Shown piece after piece: positions 16,192 through 24,542 of a DNA stretch of 64,000 nt (positions are counted from its first letter, which is position 1; every line of letters begins with the position of its first letter). The notes under the pieces were generated by a model that was not told where the DNA came from, ran no database searches, and worked only from the letters and a program-made list of their open reading frames with translations. Made by a program: the position numbers and the translations under genes. Origin of the DNA: Ruminococcus sp. (GTDB lineage Bacteria > Bacillota > Clostridia > Oscillospirales > Acutalibacteraceae); assembly GCA_017473775.1 (NCBI GenBank), contig JAFUJH010000033.1, forward strand, positions 37,129 through 101,128, given 5' to 3'.

Positions 16192-16755
16192 TTAATCTTT
16201 CGGATTCATAAGGTCTGTCAGGATTCTTTCAACCTTCTTTACTTCCGGGATATTCTCCAGCACAAAGGAACCTGTCCACACACCATCTATAAGCTGTGGC
16301 TCCGTGGGAATATAAAATCTGAATTTTCGTCTGAAGTTCATCTCAGATTGAAGCTGAATATATCCGTTCGAGTCTTTGCACACCCGTGTATTCATACAAG
16401 GTAATGCAAAAATATCCACAGTGCTGACCTTGCCAAATCTCCGCCTTATAATTCTTTTGTTTGTGATTACATACAGGGTATTTTTTCTGGCATAGCTTAT
16501 CAGAATGAATCTTCCGAAAGTCATATACAAACCTACTGCCAAAAACAAAACAAGAGGAAGCAATAGAAAATACGCACCCGATGATATAATGTTATATCCG
16601 AAGTAACAAACCATACCTGTCCAGAAAACAGAAAACGGAATTACCCACAGGTCATATAAAGTAAGCATATTTCCCTGTTGAGCTTTGCCTTTCCAGAGAA
16701 TACGCTCACCATCAGTCAGATGAGGTGTACAGAAGCTGTAATCTTCATCAATCAT
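16192..16755 (-). CDS. membrane protein with bacterial PH-like domain
   Basis: 187 residues from the second ATG (16755), which is 8 bases after AGGAGG; the first ATG (16761) is too close. Starts with DGERILWKGKAQQG, the usual opening of bPH/YdbT-type proteins, then two membrane segments (DLWVIPFSVFWTGMVCYFG, FLLLPLVLFLAVGLYMTF), then NTLYVITNKRIIRRRFG and the beta strands of a PH-like domain. Function of the family is unknown. Downstream of the SPFH gene on the same strand with a 46-base gap, so co-transcription is likely. Confidence 0.8.
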   Translation of the reverse strand: MIDEDYSFCTPHLTDGERILWKGKAQQGNMLTLYDLWVIPFSVFWTGMVCYFGYNIISSGAYFLLLPLVLFLAVGLYMTFGRFILISYARKNTLYVITNKRIIRRRFGKVSTVDIFALPCMNTRVCKDSNGYIQLQSEMNFRRKFRFYIPTEPQLIDGVWTGSFVLENIPEVKKVERILTDLMNPKD

Positions 16756-16801
16756 ATTCATATCCTCCTGTCTGAATCTGACAATATTAAAGCATTATTA
16801 T

Positions 16802-17611
16802 TTAGTTTTCTGTGTTGCCGCCGTCAATGTTTGTGATTACGGAGTCACTGCCCATAGCCTGGGGAAGTTCGCCGTTCCACTTTTCGTAGAACTTTGCACG
16901 GATAACAGCCTCGCTGAGAGATGCCTTGATAAGGTTGTTTGCGTCTGCCTCTGCCTGTGCACGGATACGGGTTGCCTCAGCCTCTGCCTCTGCGTTGGTG
17001 ATGGCTGTCTGCTTCTCGGTCTCTGCCTTGAGGAGCTGCTGCTGTGCAACCTGCTTCTCCTCAATAGCTGTGATAAATGCCTCAGAGAAGTCGAAGTTGA
17101 TGATATTTACATCAGTAACATACAGACCGCTTGCGTTGAGCTTGTCGTTAAGACCTGCAACCAATCCGTCAGAGATAAGCGAGCGGTTGGTGACGCTCTC
17201 CTCTGCTGTGTACTGAGCAGTGATAGCCTTGAGCACCTCGTTGACAGCAGGGGCAACAAGCACTGTCTCGTAGTCAGCACCGATGTTCTTGTATATGCTG
17301 TAGGACTTGGCGGTATCAACACGGTAGTTGATAGCCAGTGTGGTTGCAACTGTCTGCAGGTCTTTTGAGAAAGCCTCGGTGTCAACCTCGAGCTTTACGA
17401 TTCGGTTGTCAATCTTCACAACCTCCTGCACAAAGGGAGCCTTAATATGGAGTCCCTCCTGCAGTACACCCTCGTTTACCTTACCAAGTGTCACTACAAC
17501 ACCTGTGTGACCTGCCTCAACAATAGTGAAGCAGTTGAATGCTGTAACGGCAACAAAAAGTGCAACCACAGCAATGATAATTAATTTTGCAATTTTCTTT
17601 GATTTTGTCAT
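16802..17611 (-). CDS. SPFH/prohibitin-family membrane protein
   Basis: 269 residues. N-terminal membrane anchor (LIIIAVVALFVAVTAFNCF), then the band 7 domain: VEAGHTGVVVTLGKV, GLHIKAPFVQEVVKIDNR, LAINYRVD, and a long Ala/Glu-rich coiled coil (about 185-235, AETEKQTAITNAEAEAEA) used for oligomer formation. Prohibitin-like proteins form large membrane rings that scaffold or regulate membrane proteins and proteases; the partner here is unknown. The only linked gene is the bPH protein downstream. Confidence 0.9.
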   Translation of the reverse strand: MTKSKKIAKLIIIAVVALFVAVTAFNCFTIVEAGHTGVVVTLGKVNEGVLQEGLHIKAPFVQEVVKIDNRIVKLEVDTEAFSKDLQTVATTLAINYRVDTAKSYSIYKNIGADYETVLVAPAVNEVLKAITAQYTAEESVTNRSLISDGLVAGLNDKLNASGLYVTDVNIINFDFSEAFITAIEEKQVAQQQLLKAETEKQTAITNAEAEAEATRIRAQAEADANNLIKASLSEAVIRAKFYEKWNGELPQAMGSDSVITNIDGGNTEN

Positions 17612-17800
17612 AATAATTCCTCCACATTATGTTGATATCAATATATCACATTATTCAACAATTTGCAACAATTTATTTGTAAAGATATTTTGAACATTTT
17701 TAAATCCTGTCACAAAAACCACCGCCTGCAAACCGCAAAATTTCTTCCGTCATTTGCCGCACAAACGATTCTAAAAGTAACACACTACGATGTACTGCAT

Positions 17801-17880
17801 TGTAGGGGCAATTCACGAATTGCCCGAAAGGTTTTGCATTGATGCAAGATTTAACGGGCGGTTCGTGAAATTCCCCTATA
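17801..17880. repeat. REPIN-like pair of palindromes
   Basis: Two outward-matching ends, TAGGGGCAATTCACGAA and TTCGTGAAATTCCCCTA, flank an inner hairpin (TTGCATTGATGCAA), giving an inverted pair of REP-like units of about 80 bases. Related to the unit at 59727-59751 and more distantly to the GTAGGGACGACC family. Confidence 0.7.
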
Positions 17881-17947
17881 AGCGAATTTTTCTCTGGGAG
17901 AGGGCTTTTAACGAGTCTTACGCAAGTCTCTACCCTTTGCCTCCAAG

Positions 17948-17985
17948 CAAAAAAAACAGGGTCAATTCCGAAGAACCAACCCTGT
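17948..17985 (-). terminator. terminator after the acidic dockerin gene
   Basis: Minus-strand stem ACAGGGT / ACCCTGT around TGGTTCTTCGGAATTG, followed by TTTTTTTT. Confidence 0.8.
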
Positions 17986-17998
17986 AAACTTATGTAAA

Positions 17999-18886
17999 TT
18001 AATAAGGCAGACCTGCAAGGTACTTCTGGATTGCAGTAGCATCCTTGACATTCCTCTCGCCGTCGCGGTTAAAGTCAGAGATAAACTGAAGTGTCTCGTC
18101 ACCCTCTGCCTCGCCTGTGATTGCATCGCTGTCTGCAAACTTATCAATTCCTGCAATGCACTTCTGGATAGCAGTAGCGTCCTTGATGTTCAGCTCCTTG
18201 TCCTCGTTTGCATCACCGATAAGGTGCATATTGCCTCTGTCTTTAAGCTCCTCAAAGACCTCATCCATCTTATCCATACCCTCGTCAAAAGCCTCTCTCA
18301 AAGAGCAGAAGCGGTCCTCCTCGGGCAGATAAATAAGCAGGAACACCTTGTCGCAATCCTTGCCGATAAATACAAAGTCACCGAAAATCTCATAAATATC
18401 TGCAGGACGCTCACCCTCAGGCTTGCCGTCAACGATTACAAAGTCAGGTGTTGCAACAGGTGCAAAGTCAGGAGTTGCACAGGGCTTGTAGCCGTGGTGG
18501 CGGTGTCCGTCTTCCTTGTCATCGTGCTTGTCGTCATCCCACTTGTCATCATCGTCATCCCAAGGAAACTCGTCACGGGTGGGCATATCAGGCTTCATAT
18601 CCTCTTTATCACCAAAGGGGAACTCGTCGCGAGTGGGAATCTCAGGAAGCTCAGGCTCCTCGGGTCTGAAATTCTCCTTATCAGGACAAGGCCTCTCGTC
18701 CTTTGTTGCAGGGATTTTATCCTCATCATTTTCAAATCTGTCACCCTTGTGGGGGAAGTTTATTTCAACCTGAGGTTCTCTGTCTTCACGGTCAAATCTG
18801 TCTGCGCTTACACCAAAGCACACCAGAGATGAAAGCACAAGCACCAGTGCCAGTGCAAGAGAGAGAATTCTGCGATAACTGTTCAT
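17999..18886 (-). CDS. secreted acidic Asp/His-rich protein with C-terminal dockerin
   Basis: 295 residues. Signal peptide 1-28 (LSLALALVLVLSSLVCFG). Residues about 30-140 are low-complexity and very acidic, with the phrase PTRDEFP repeated twice and an Asp/Lys/His run (DDDDDKWDDDKHDDKEDG then HRHHG) that could bind divalent metal. Two copies of ATPDF follow, then a short globular part (IYEIFGDFVFIGKDCDKVFLL). The dockerin (about 222-295) has loops DANEDKELNIKDATAIQK and DFNRDGERNVKDATAIQK. No enzyme motif. It is monocistronic with its own terminator. A cohesin-docked metal- or matrix-binding protein is a guess. Confidence 0.85.
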   Translation of the reverse strand: MNSYRRILSLALALVLVLSSLVCFGVSADRFDREDREPQVEINFPHKGDRFENDEDKIPATKDERPCPDKENFRPEEPELPEIPTRDEFPFGDKEDMKPDMPTRDEFPWDDDDDKWDDDKHDDKEDGHRHHGYKPCATPDFAPVATPDFVIVDGKPEGERPADIYEIFGDFVFIGKDCDKVFLLIYLPEEDRFCSLREAFDEGMDKMDEVFEELKDRGNMHLIGDANEDKELNIKDATAIQKCIAGIDKFADSDAITGEAEGDETLQFISDFNRDGERNVKDATAIQKYLAGLPY

Positions 18887-18956
18887 AACAAAAACCTCCT
18901 ATAATTATCTAATTATATTGTAGCACAACAACCTGCAACTTTCCATTCGGAAAAAG

Positions 18957-19008
18957 CACAAAAACCGCCCGATACTCTTTGTGCTTAACTCACAAAGTAT
19001 CTGACGGT
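18957..19008 (-). terminator. terminator of the hydrogenase-maturation operon
   Basis: Minus-strand long stem ACCGTCAGATACTTTGTG / CACAAAGAGTATCGGGCGGT with small mismatches, followed by TTTTTGTGCTTTTT. Confidence 0.85.
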
Positions 19009-19044
19009 TGTGTGAAAACTTTATATTCTTCTGTTCGGTACACT

Positions 19045-19533
19045 CTACTTTGCTTCACCTAAAAAATCAGCATAGGTGTCTATTTCCTCAGTTGACGCAA
19101 TCAGAAATTCTCTGCATTCTTTATCCTTTGCAAGAATTTTGCCTACTCTTTTTACAGCCTTGAAAAACCGCTTGTCAAAGATAATCTCGTCACTGTGAGT
19201 AATAAGCGGACAAAGACGCTGAGCCCGTGTATCAGCCTCAACAAAAATCCTGCCCCTGTCATCAATAGTGGGAAAGAAAGGAAAAATCCTGCAAGCAAGG
19301 GGACGCTCAGCTCTGTTGCATTCTCCGCTGCACACAGCAAGTCTCACTCCTGAGTCAAGCTCTTTTACAGAGAGGTTAGTTTCCTCATAGGGAAAAAGCC
19401 TCATTCCTGTATTCCCGTCACCCTTACAGCAGGCGTGACCGCACAGCTTACCGCAGTCTGCACTCAGGGGTGTCAGCTCCCCCATTGCCTTAAATATTTT
19501 ATCATACATCTTCTTATAATCAGTATTGCTCAT
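19045..19533 (-). CDS. YkgJ-like cysteine-cluster protein linked to hydF
   Basis: 162 residues from the ATG at 19533 (AAGGG 7 bases upstream); a longer frame would run into hydF. Eight or more cysteines in a YkgJ/UPF0153-like pattern: CGKLCGHACC near the N-terminus, CSGEC in the middle, LACRIFPFFP, then LCPL. Such proteins bind zinc or an iron-sulphur cluster. The chosen start is 17 bases downstream of the hydF stop, so it is the last gene of the maturation operon; a role in cluster delivery is only suggested by position. Ends with TAG, one of few TAG stops in the window. Confidence 0.75.
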   Translation of the reverse strand: MSNTDYKKMYDKIFKAMGELTPLSADCGKLCGHACCKGDGNTGMRLFPYEETNLSVKELDSGVRLAVCSGECNRAERPLACRIFPFFPTIDDRGRIFVEADTRAQRLCPLITHSDEIIFDKRFFKAVKRVGKILAKDKECREFLIASTEEIDTYADFLGEAK

Positions 19534-19549
19534 ATGAATACCCTTCGGC

Positions 19550-20761
19550 TTATGCCTTATCATCAAGGAGTCTCAGCACCTGTGGAAAGGGCTCTACAGA
19601 ACGCTTCAGTATGCCGTGCATCTGTGCAATAGCTATTCCGTAGTTTGTGATAGGTGTGTTGTTTTCCATACAGCGGGCAATTCTTGATTGCATCTCTCTC
19701 TCGTTGAGCATACATCCTCCGCAATGCACAACTAACGCATAGCCCTGAGTATCTTCGGGGAATTCTGTGCCTGAGGTGAAATCAAATTCTACCGCCTTGC
19801 CTGTGTAGCTTCTTATCCATCCGGGCAGCTTCACAGTACCGATGTCCTTGCATTGACGGTGATGGGTACAGCCCTCAGAGATAAGAATTCTGTCTCCGTC
19901 ACGAAGCTTATCAAGGTGAGCCGCTCCGCTTACAACAGTGCTCAAATCCCCCTTATATCTTGCAAAAAGGATAGAAAACGAGGTGAGCTTTACATCTCTC
20001 GGCACAATTGCAGACACTGCACCGAACACCTGAGAATCCGTAATTACCAGCTTTGGCTTTTCTTTTAATGCATCAAGGGTTTCTTTAAGCTCACTGTCTC
20101 TTGTTGCCACCACGGTTGCACCTATATCAAGAAGCGCTCTGATCGTCTGCTGCTGTGCCAGAATCAACCTGCCCTTAGGCGCAGATTCATCAACGGGTAT
20201 TACCAGCACAACAGTGTCAAGGGGATTCACCAAATCTGACAGAAGCTTTCTGTCACTCTCTGCAGCTTTTGCCAAGGATGCAATCCGCTCTTTAAGCTCA
20301 TTGATGTTCTGATTTTGCTCAGCACTAACATATATTTCATTTGCATCAGCTGAGGGAATCTCTGTCAGCAAATCTGCCTTGTTAAAAGCGATTATATAAG
20401 GAAGCTTCCTTGCTTTGAACAATTCCTCAAGTTCTGCATCCATAGGGGTTTTGCCTTTGATACTGTCGATAACAAGCACAGCTACATCAGTTTTCTGCAA
20501 TATCTGCTTTGCTCTGGCAACCCTCTGCTGTCCGAGCTCACCCACATCGTCAAGTCCCGGGGTATCAATGATAACCACAGGGCCTACAGGCAACAGCTCC
20601 ATTGCCTTGCTGACAGGGTCGGTGGTAGTGCCCTTTACAGCAGAAACCAGCGACAGCTTCTGTCCTGTAACTGCATTTACAAGACTGGACTTTCCTGCAT
20701 TACGAAGTCCGAAAAAGGCGATGTGCACTCTTTCTCCTGATGCGGTCTGATTAAGGCTCAT
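19550..20761 (-). CDS. hydF: [FeFe]-hydrogenase maturation GTPase HydF
   Basis: 403 residues. Scaffold GTPase on which the 2Fe subcluster of the H-cluster is assembled before transfer to HydA. GTPase motifs: G1 FGLRNAGKSS, G3 DTPGLDD, G4 FNKAD. C-terminal iron-sulphur ligands appear as EGCTHHRQC and VVHCGGCMLN, the CxHx..HCxxC set of HydF. Length is normal. Located 24 bases after hydG, before the YkgJ-like gene. The hydrogenase gene itself is not in the window. Confidence 0.96.
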   Translation of the reverse strand: MSLNQTASGERVHIAFFGLRNAGKSSLVNAVTGQKLSLVSAVKGTTTDPVSKAMELLPVGPVVIIDTPGLDDVGELGQQRVARAKQILQKTDVAVLVIDSIKGKTPMDAELEELFKARKLPYIIAFNKADLLTEIPSADANEIYVSAEQNQNINELKERIASLAKAAESDRKLLSDLVNPLDTVVLVIPVDESAPKGRLILAQQQTIRALLDIGATVVATRDSELKETLDALKEKPKLVITDSQVFGAVSAIVPRDVKLTSFSILFARYKGDLSTVVSGAAHLDKLRDGDRILISEGCTHHRQCKDIGTVKLPGWIRSYTGKAVEFDFTSGTEFPEDTQGYALVVHCGGCMLNEREMQSRIARCMENNTPITNYGIAIAQMHGILKRSVEPFPQVLRLLDDKA

Positions 20762-20785
20762 ATATACTGCCTCCTAATAAAAATT

Positions 20786-22234
20786 TTAGAAACGGAAGTC
20801 CCTTCGGTTGGAGCTCTTGATAGCTTCGATATTATCCCTTGCGATGGACTTCACCTTATCCTTGGGTATTTTCTCAAGCTCCTGCTCAATAAGCTCAAAG
20901 CCTGTTTTCCGTGTGTCCTCTCCTGCATAGTCAACCAGATACTCGCTCAGTGTCATAAGTGCGTTGGGATGACAGCAGTTGAGTATCTGACCATTCTTAC
21001 AAAGAGTCATAAACCTGTCACCGGTTCTGCCTTCTCTGTAGCAGGCAGTGCAGAAAGAGGGAATGAATCCCAGCTCCATCAGCCAATGCACAACCTCGTC
21101 CAGAGTACGCTGGTCAGAAACATCAAACTGTTCGGAGTCGTGGGGACGCTCCTCCTCTGTATATCCGCCAACAGAAGTTCTGGAGGCACCGCTTATCTGA
21201 GAAATACCCAGCTCCAGTGCCCGTGCACGAACCTCCTCGCTTTCTCTTGTAGAGATAATCATACCTGTATATGGAACTGCAATGCGGATGCAGGCAATTA
21301 TTTTCTCGAAAATCTGATCAGGAATACCGTTATCAAATACATCAGGGTCAATATCGTCTGCACGCTTGATTCTGGGAACGCTGATTGTATGAGGGCCAAC
21401 GCCGTGAACCGCCTCCAGATGCTCTGCGTGCATCAGAAGTCCTGCAAACTCATACTGATATCCCTCAAGTCCAAACAGAACACCCAGACCTACATCGTCA
21501 ATTCCGCCCTCCATAGCACGGTCCATTGCCTCAGTATGATAGTCATAATCGTGCTTGGGACCTGTGGGATGAAGCTCAAGGTAGCTTTCCTTGTTGTATG
21601 TCTCCTGAAACAGGATGTATGTGCCAATGCCTGCATCCTTCAGCTTGCGGTAATTCTCCACTGTAGTAGCGGCAATGTTCACATTAACACGGCGGATTGC
21701 ACCGTTTTTGTGCTGAATACTGTAGATAGTCTCAATACATTCCAGTATATATTCTATAGGATTGTGCACAGGGTCCTCGCCTGCCTCAATGGCAAGACGC
21801 ATGTGACCCATATCCTGCAGTGCGATTACCTCTGCCTTAACCTCCTCCTGAGTAAGCTTCTTACGGGCAATGTGCTTATTCTTCAGGTGATATGGACAGT
21901 ATACACAGCCGTTTACACAGTAGTTTGACAGATAAAGGGGTGCAAACATAACGATACGATTACCGTAAAAAGCAAGCTTGATTTCCTTTGCAAGGTCATA
22001 CATCTGCTGTACCTTCTCAGGAATATCGCAGGCAAGCAGTACAGAAGCCTCACGGTGAGTAAGTCCCTCACAGTGAATACCGTCTGCTGTCTTTTTGGGA
22101 CGGGCTTTTTCCAGCAAGCTGTCAATCAGCTCAATGTTATGCTTGTTCTCCTCTGCATAGCGGATAGTATCAAGTATTTCTTCGTGAGAAATAAACTCCT
22201 CTGCCTTCAGAGATTTAGGATTATAGTTTTTCAT
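20786..22234 (-). CDS. hydG: radical SAM tyrosine lyase HydG
   Basis: 482 residues from the ATG at 22234 (AGAGGTTACC upstream); the frame extends further up without a site. HydG cleaves tyrosine to give the CO and CN ligands of the H-cluster. The radical SAM cluster motif is CVNGCVYC (CX3CX2C), aromatic SNY before it; the C-terminal auxiliary cluster is FCTACYREGRTGDRFM with NCCHPNALMTL. Same strand and 26 bases after hydE. Confidence 0.96.
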   Translation of the reverse strand: MKNYNPKSLKAEEFISHEEILDTIRYAEENKHNIELIDSLLEKARPKKTADGIHCEGLTHREASVLLACDIPEKVQQMYDLAKEIKLAFYGNRIVMFAPLYLSNYCVNGCVYCPYHLKNKHIARKKLTQEEVKAEVIALQDMGHMRLAIEAGEDPVHNPIEYILECIETIYSIQHKNGAIRRVNVNIAATTVENYRKLKDAGIGTYILFQETYNKESYLELHPTGPKHDYDYHTEAMDRAMEGGIDDVGLGVLFGLEGYQYEFAGLLMHAEHLEAVHGVGPHTISVPRIKRADDIDPDVFDNGIPDQIFEKIIACIRIAVPYTGMIISTRESEEVRARALELGISQISGASRTSVGGYTEEERPHDSEQFDVSDQRTLDEVVHWLMELGFIPSFCTACYREGRTGDRFMTLCKNGQILNCCHPNALMTLSEYLVDYAGEDTRKTGFELIEQELEKIPKDKVKSIARDNIEAIKSSNRRDFRF

Positions 22235-22259
22235 TTTGGTAACCTCTTTTATAATATAA

Positions 22260-23309
22260 TCATTTTTTAGGGTCACCCCTGTGGGTGACAATAGTATAGC
22301 CTATGGAATTAATACGCCTGTCAAGACACTGTCTGCACTGTGCCGACTCCTCGCCTGTACATATCTTGTTATCATACAGCTCGTATTTTTTACGGACAGA
22401 TACAGGAGAAAGATTAGGCATCACCACATTTGCACCTGCAAGTATGCCCAATTCACGGCCTTTTGGATGGATAGTACCCAGAGCAGTAGTGGCAGGAAGC
22501 AACAAATCAGGCTTAATAAGCCGAAGCAGTGAAAGCAGATACAGTGTCAGCTCAAAGGAGCCCGACGGCATATCCGCAAAGGGTGTAGCCTGATGGGTAA
22601 TGTACGGGCCTATTCCGCACATTGAGGGCTTGAATTCTTCAATAAACTTCAAATCCTTTGCAATGTGCTCAGAGGTTTGGTACGGAGACCCTACCATAAA
22701 TCCGCAACCCACCTGATAACCGATTTCCTTCAAATCCTGCAAGCACTCCATTCTCCGCTCAAAGGACATCTCTGATGGATGGAGCTTTTCGTAATGGTCT
22801 TTATCTGCTGTCTCGTGACGGAGCAGGTATCGGTCTGCACCTGCTGTGTGGAGCCTTTGGTAGCTTTCTCTTGAACGCTCACCAAGCGACAGAGTTACTG
22901 CACAGTCGGGATACAGCTCCTTGATTTTCACAAGAAGCCTGCACAGCACCTCGTCGGTAAAGTGCGAATCCTCTCCCCCTTGCAGCACAAAGGTACGAAA
23001 CCCAAGGGCATAACCCTCCTTACAGCAAGCAAGTATATCCTCCTCGCTCAGGCGGTAACGGGAGCACTCCCTGTTGTCCCTACGGATTCCGCAGTAAAGA
23101 CAGTTGTTTTTACAAATATTGCTTATCTCAATCAAACCTCGGATATACACATCCTTGCCGTATATGCTGTGTCTTAAGCTTACCGCCTTCTTTGCGGCAT
23201 AGTCTGCAGCCGAGTCAGAATAGTTATCAATCAGATATCTGTATTCCTCCACACTCAGGCTGTGACAGCTCTCCAGACGGTCAATCAATTCAAATACTTT
23301 ACTCATCAT
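22260..23309 (-). CDS. hydE: radical SAM enzyme HydE
   Basis: 349 residues. HydE works on the organometallic intermediate in making the dithiolate-bridged diiron unit. CX3CX2C motif in EISNICKNNCLYCGIRRDN; SAM-binding GGE-like LQGGEDSHF; later QCRQC-type cysteines at the C-terminus. The start overlaps the end of the upstream regulator gene by 11 bases, so they are coupled. Closely similar in layout to HydE of Thermotoga and Clostridia. Confidence 0.95.
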   Translation of the reverse strand: MMSKVFELIDRLESCHSLSVEEYRYLIDNYSDSAADYAAKKAVSLRHSIYGKDVYIRGLIEISNICKNNCLYCGIRRDNRECSRYRLSEEDILACCKEGYALGFRTFVLQGGEDSHFTDEVLCRLLVKIKELYPDCAVTLSLGERSRESYQRLHTAGADRYLLRHETADKDHYEKLHPSEMSFERRMECLQDLKEIGYQVGCGFMVGSPYQTSEHIAKDLKFIEEFKPSMCGIGPYITHQATPFADMPSGSFELTLYLLSLLRLIKPDLLLPATTALGTIHPKGRELGILAGANVVMPNLSPVSVRKKYELYDNKICTGEESAQCRQCLDRRINSIGYTIVTHRGDPKK

Positions 23310-23559
23310 TTATAATCACATTGGAGTAAGCGGTTTTGACACTCACTCCGCTCACCTTTCCTATTTTTCCTGACAAAGTGCTGATAACATCCTGCGGTGC
23401 ATCTACTGCCACGCTGAGTATGCTGATACCACACTTACGATAGGGCAAGCCCATCCGTCCGATAATATATTCTCCGTACTGATGAAGTATCCCGTTGAGC
23501 TGTTCTACAGCCTCAGGATTCTCCACAATAATAGCAAGCAACGCAATTCTTGTCTGCAT
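23299..23559 (-). CDS. TM1266-type iron-only hydrogenase system regulator
   Basis: 86 residues forming a single ACT/NikR-C-like domain (RIALLAIIVENPEAVEQLN, GISILSVAVDAPQD, VSGVSVKTAYSN). Small proteins of this kind accompany hydE/hydG/hydF in many Clostridia and are annotated as iron-only hydrogenase regulators; the ligand is unknown. It is the first gene of the operon and overlaps hydE. The leader contains a terminator hairpin at 23606-23640. Confidence 0.85.
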   Translation of the reverse strand: MQTRIALLAIIVENPEAVEQLNGILHQYGEYIIGRMGLPYRKCGISILSVAVDAPQDVISTLSGKIGKVSGVSVKTAYSNVIINDE

Positions 23560-23605
23560 AAAACACCAACCTCACTCGGCATAAAATCAAATATAAAACG
23601 ATAAA

Positions 23606-23640
23606 AACAAAAAGGACCGCATCCAAAAAGATGCAGTCCT
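23606..23640 (-). terminator. leader terminator/attenuator before the hydrogenase-maturation operon
   Basis: Minus-strand stem AGGACTGCAT / ATGCGGTCCT (one G-T pair), followed by TTTTGTTTTTAT. It lies between the promoter at 23730-23758 and the first gene (start 23559), so it would stop transcription unless overcome. Confidence 0.75.
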
Positions 23641-23729
23641 GCCAAGGTCTATGATAAAACATAAAACAAACAGAGTTATTATCGTGCATCTTCCATCTCA
23701 ATTATTATTTCAATGTTAGATTCACTTAG

Positions 23730-23758
23730 ATTATAGCACACAACCCCCGCATAATCAA
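23730..23758 (-). promoter_or_regulatory. promoter of the hydrogenase-maturation operon
   Basis: Minus strand TTGATT, 17-base spacer, TATAAT. Predicted leader of about 160 bases containing the hairpin at 23606-23640. Confidence 0.7.
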
Positions 23759-23780
23759 GAGGTACAAAATTCCTGAGACA

Positions 23781-23815
23781 AAAACACAGAGCAAAGCTTA
23801 ACCTTCTGCTCTGTG
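23781..23815 (-). terminator. terminator after the small lipoprotein gene
   Basis: Minus strand CACAGAGCA / TGCTCTGTG stem with 13-base loop, then TTTTTGTC. Confidence 0.85.
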
Positions 23816-23831
23816 CAAATGTAATTTATTC

Positions 23832-24293
23832 TTATGTGTCGTGTTCGTAGTAATAAAGTCTTTCGGTATCATAGTCATATACCGCAATTGAATAGTTAAC
23901 AGAATGGCGGTTTTGATAATCCGCATCTGAATAAGGGTCTACTGCTTCATAGTGTCTGTCGTAAAACAGGTATACACCATTGTTTATCTCGGGAAAACGA
24001 TAGTAGTAACTTCCATCCTCGTGCTCGTCACTTGGCATAAAATGAGTAATATTATCACTGAGGGGAAGTTTTTTCCAACCGCTTACAAGCTCCCGTGCCT
24101 TCTGAGCATTAGCAGAGCAATCCAGCACAAAATAATACTCACCGTCTCCGAGGAAGCCTCCGTGGGTGTCTGTCTCTTTAACAATAGTAAACTCCTCTTT
24201 GTCAAAGCCGAAGTAAGTCTGTTCTCTTTGCAAACAACCTGACACAGACAAGCAAAGAACAATTATAAGTAAAACACTAATCATTCTTTTCAT
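23832..24293 (-). CDS. small lipoprotein of unknown function
   Basis: 153 residues. Lipobox LSVSGC places the lipidated Cys near residue 20. The mature part is Tyr/Asp-rich (GDGEYYFVLDCSANAQKA, GSYYYRFPEINNGVYLFYDR, YDYDTERLYYYEHDT) without a family I recognise. Monocistronic, with its own terminator. Presumably exposed on the outer side of the membrane. Confidence 0.75.
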   Translation of the reverse strand: MKRMISVLLIIVLCLSVSGCLQREQTYFGFDKEEFTIVKETDTHGGFLGDGEYYFVLDCSANAQKARELVSGWKKLPLSDNITHFMPSDEHEDGSYYYRFPEINNGVYLFYDRHYEAVDPYSDADYQNRHSVNYSIAVYDYDTERLYYYEHDT

Positions 24294-24542
24294 AACTCCA
24301 CCGCCTTTAATTTTATTATAGCAGACAGCAAAGCTGTTTGCAAGATGTGACGGTCAAGTTAATTTTACTGATATGATGTAGTCCTGCTCTTTTGAAACTA
24401 TATTACTATACAGATGTAAACCATCAGCTATAGTTACTTCACAAAATAAAAGTTGTCATAAATATCGTCAATTACATTCTCAGTAAAAGTTGCTACAGTA
24501 ATATTTCACTCGACGCAAGGCAAATTTCATTTAAAAAAGTAC
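24294..24542. other. gene-free stretch
   Basis: No ORF with a ribosome binding site and no recognisable RNA. The only structured part of the interval 24294-24754 is the hairpin array that follows. Confidence 0.5.

Larger units (their letters stand above)
17612..17998. other. gene-free stretch with one REP-type pair
   Basis: Apart from the repeat at 17801-17880 and the terminator at 17949-17985 I see nothing functional here. The ORF reading through the repeat has no ribosome binding site and is judged spurious. Confidence 0.6.

Noticed and set aside
17790-17987. 65-codon ORF on the plus strand
   Set aside because: It reads through the REP pair and the terminator, has no ribosome binding site, and its sequence is explained by the repeat.
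23513-23701. 62-codon ORF in the leader of the hydrogenase operon as a leader peptide
   Set aside because: It runs through the terminator stem and into the first gene in another frame, with no ribosome binding site and no run of regulatory codons.
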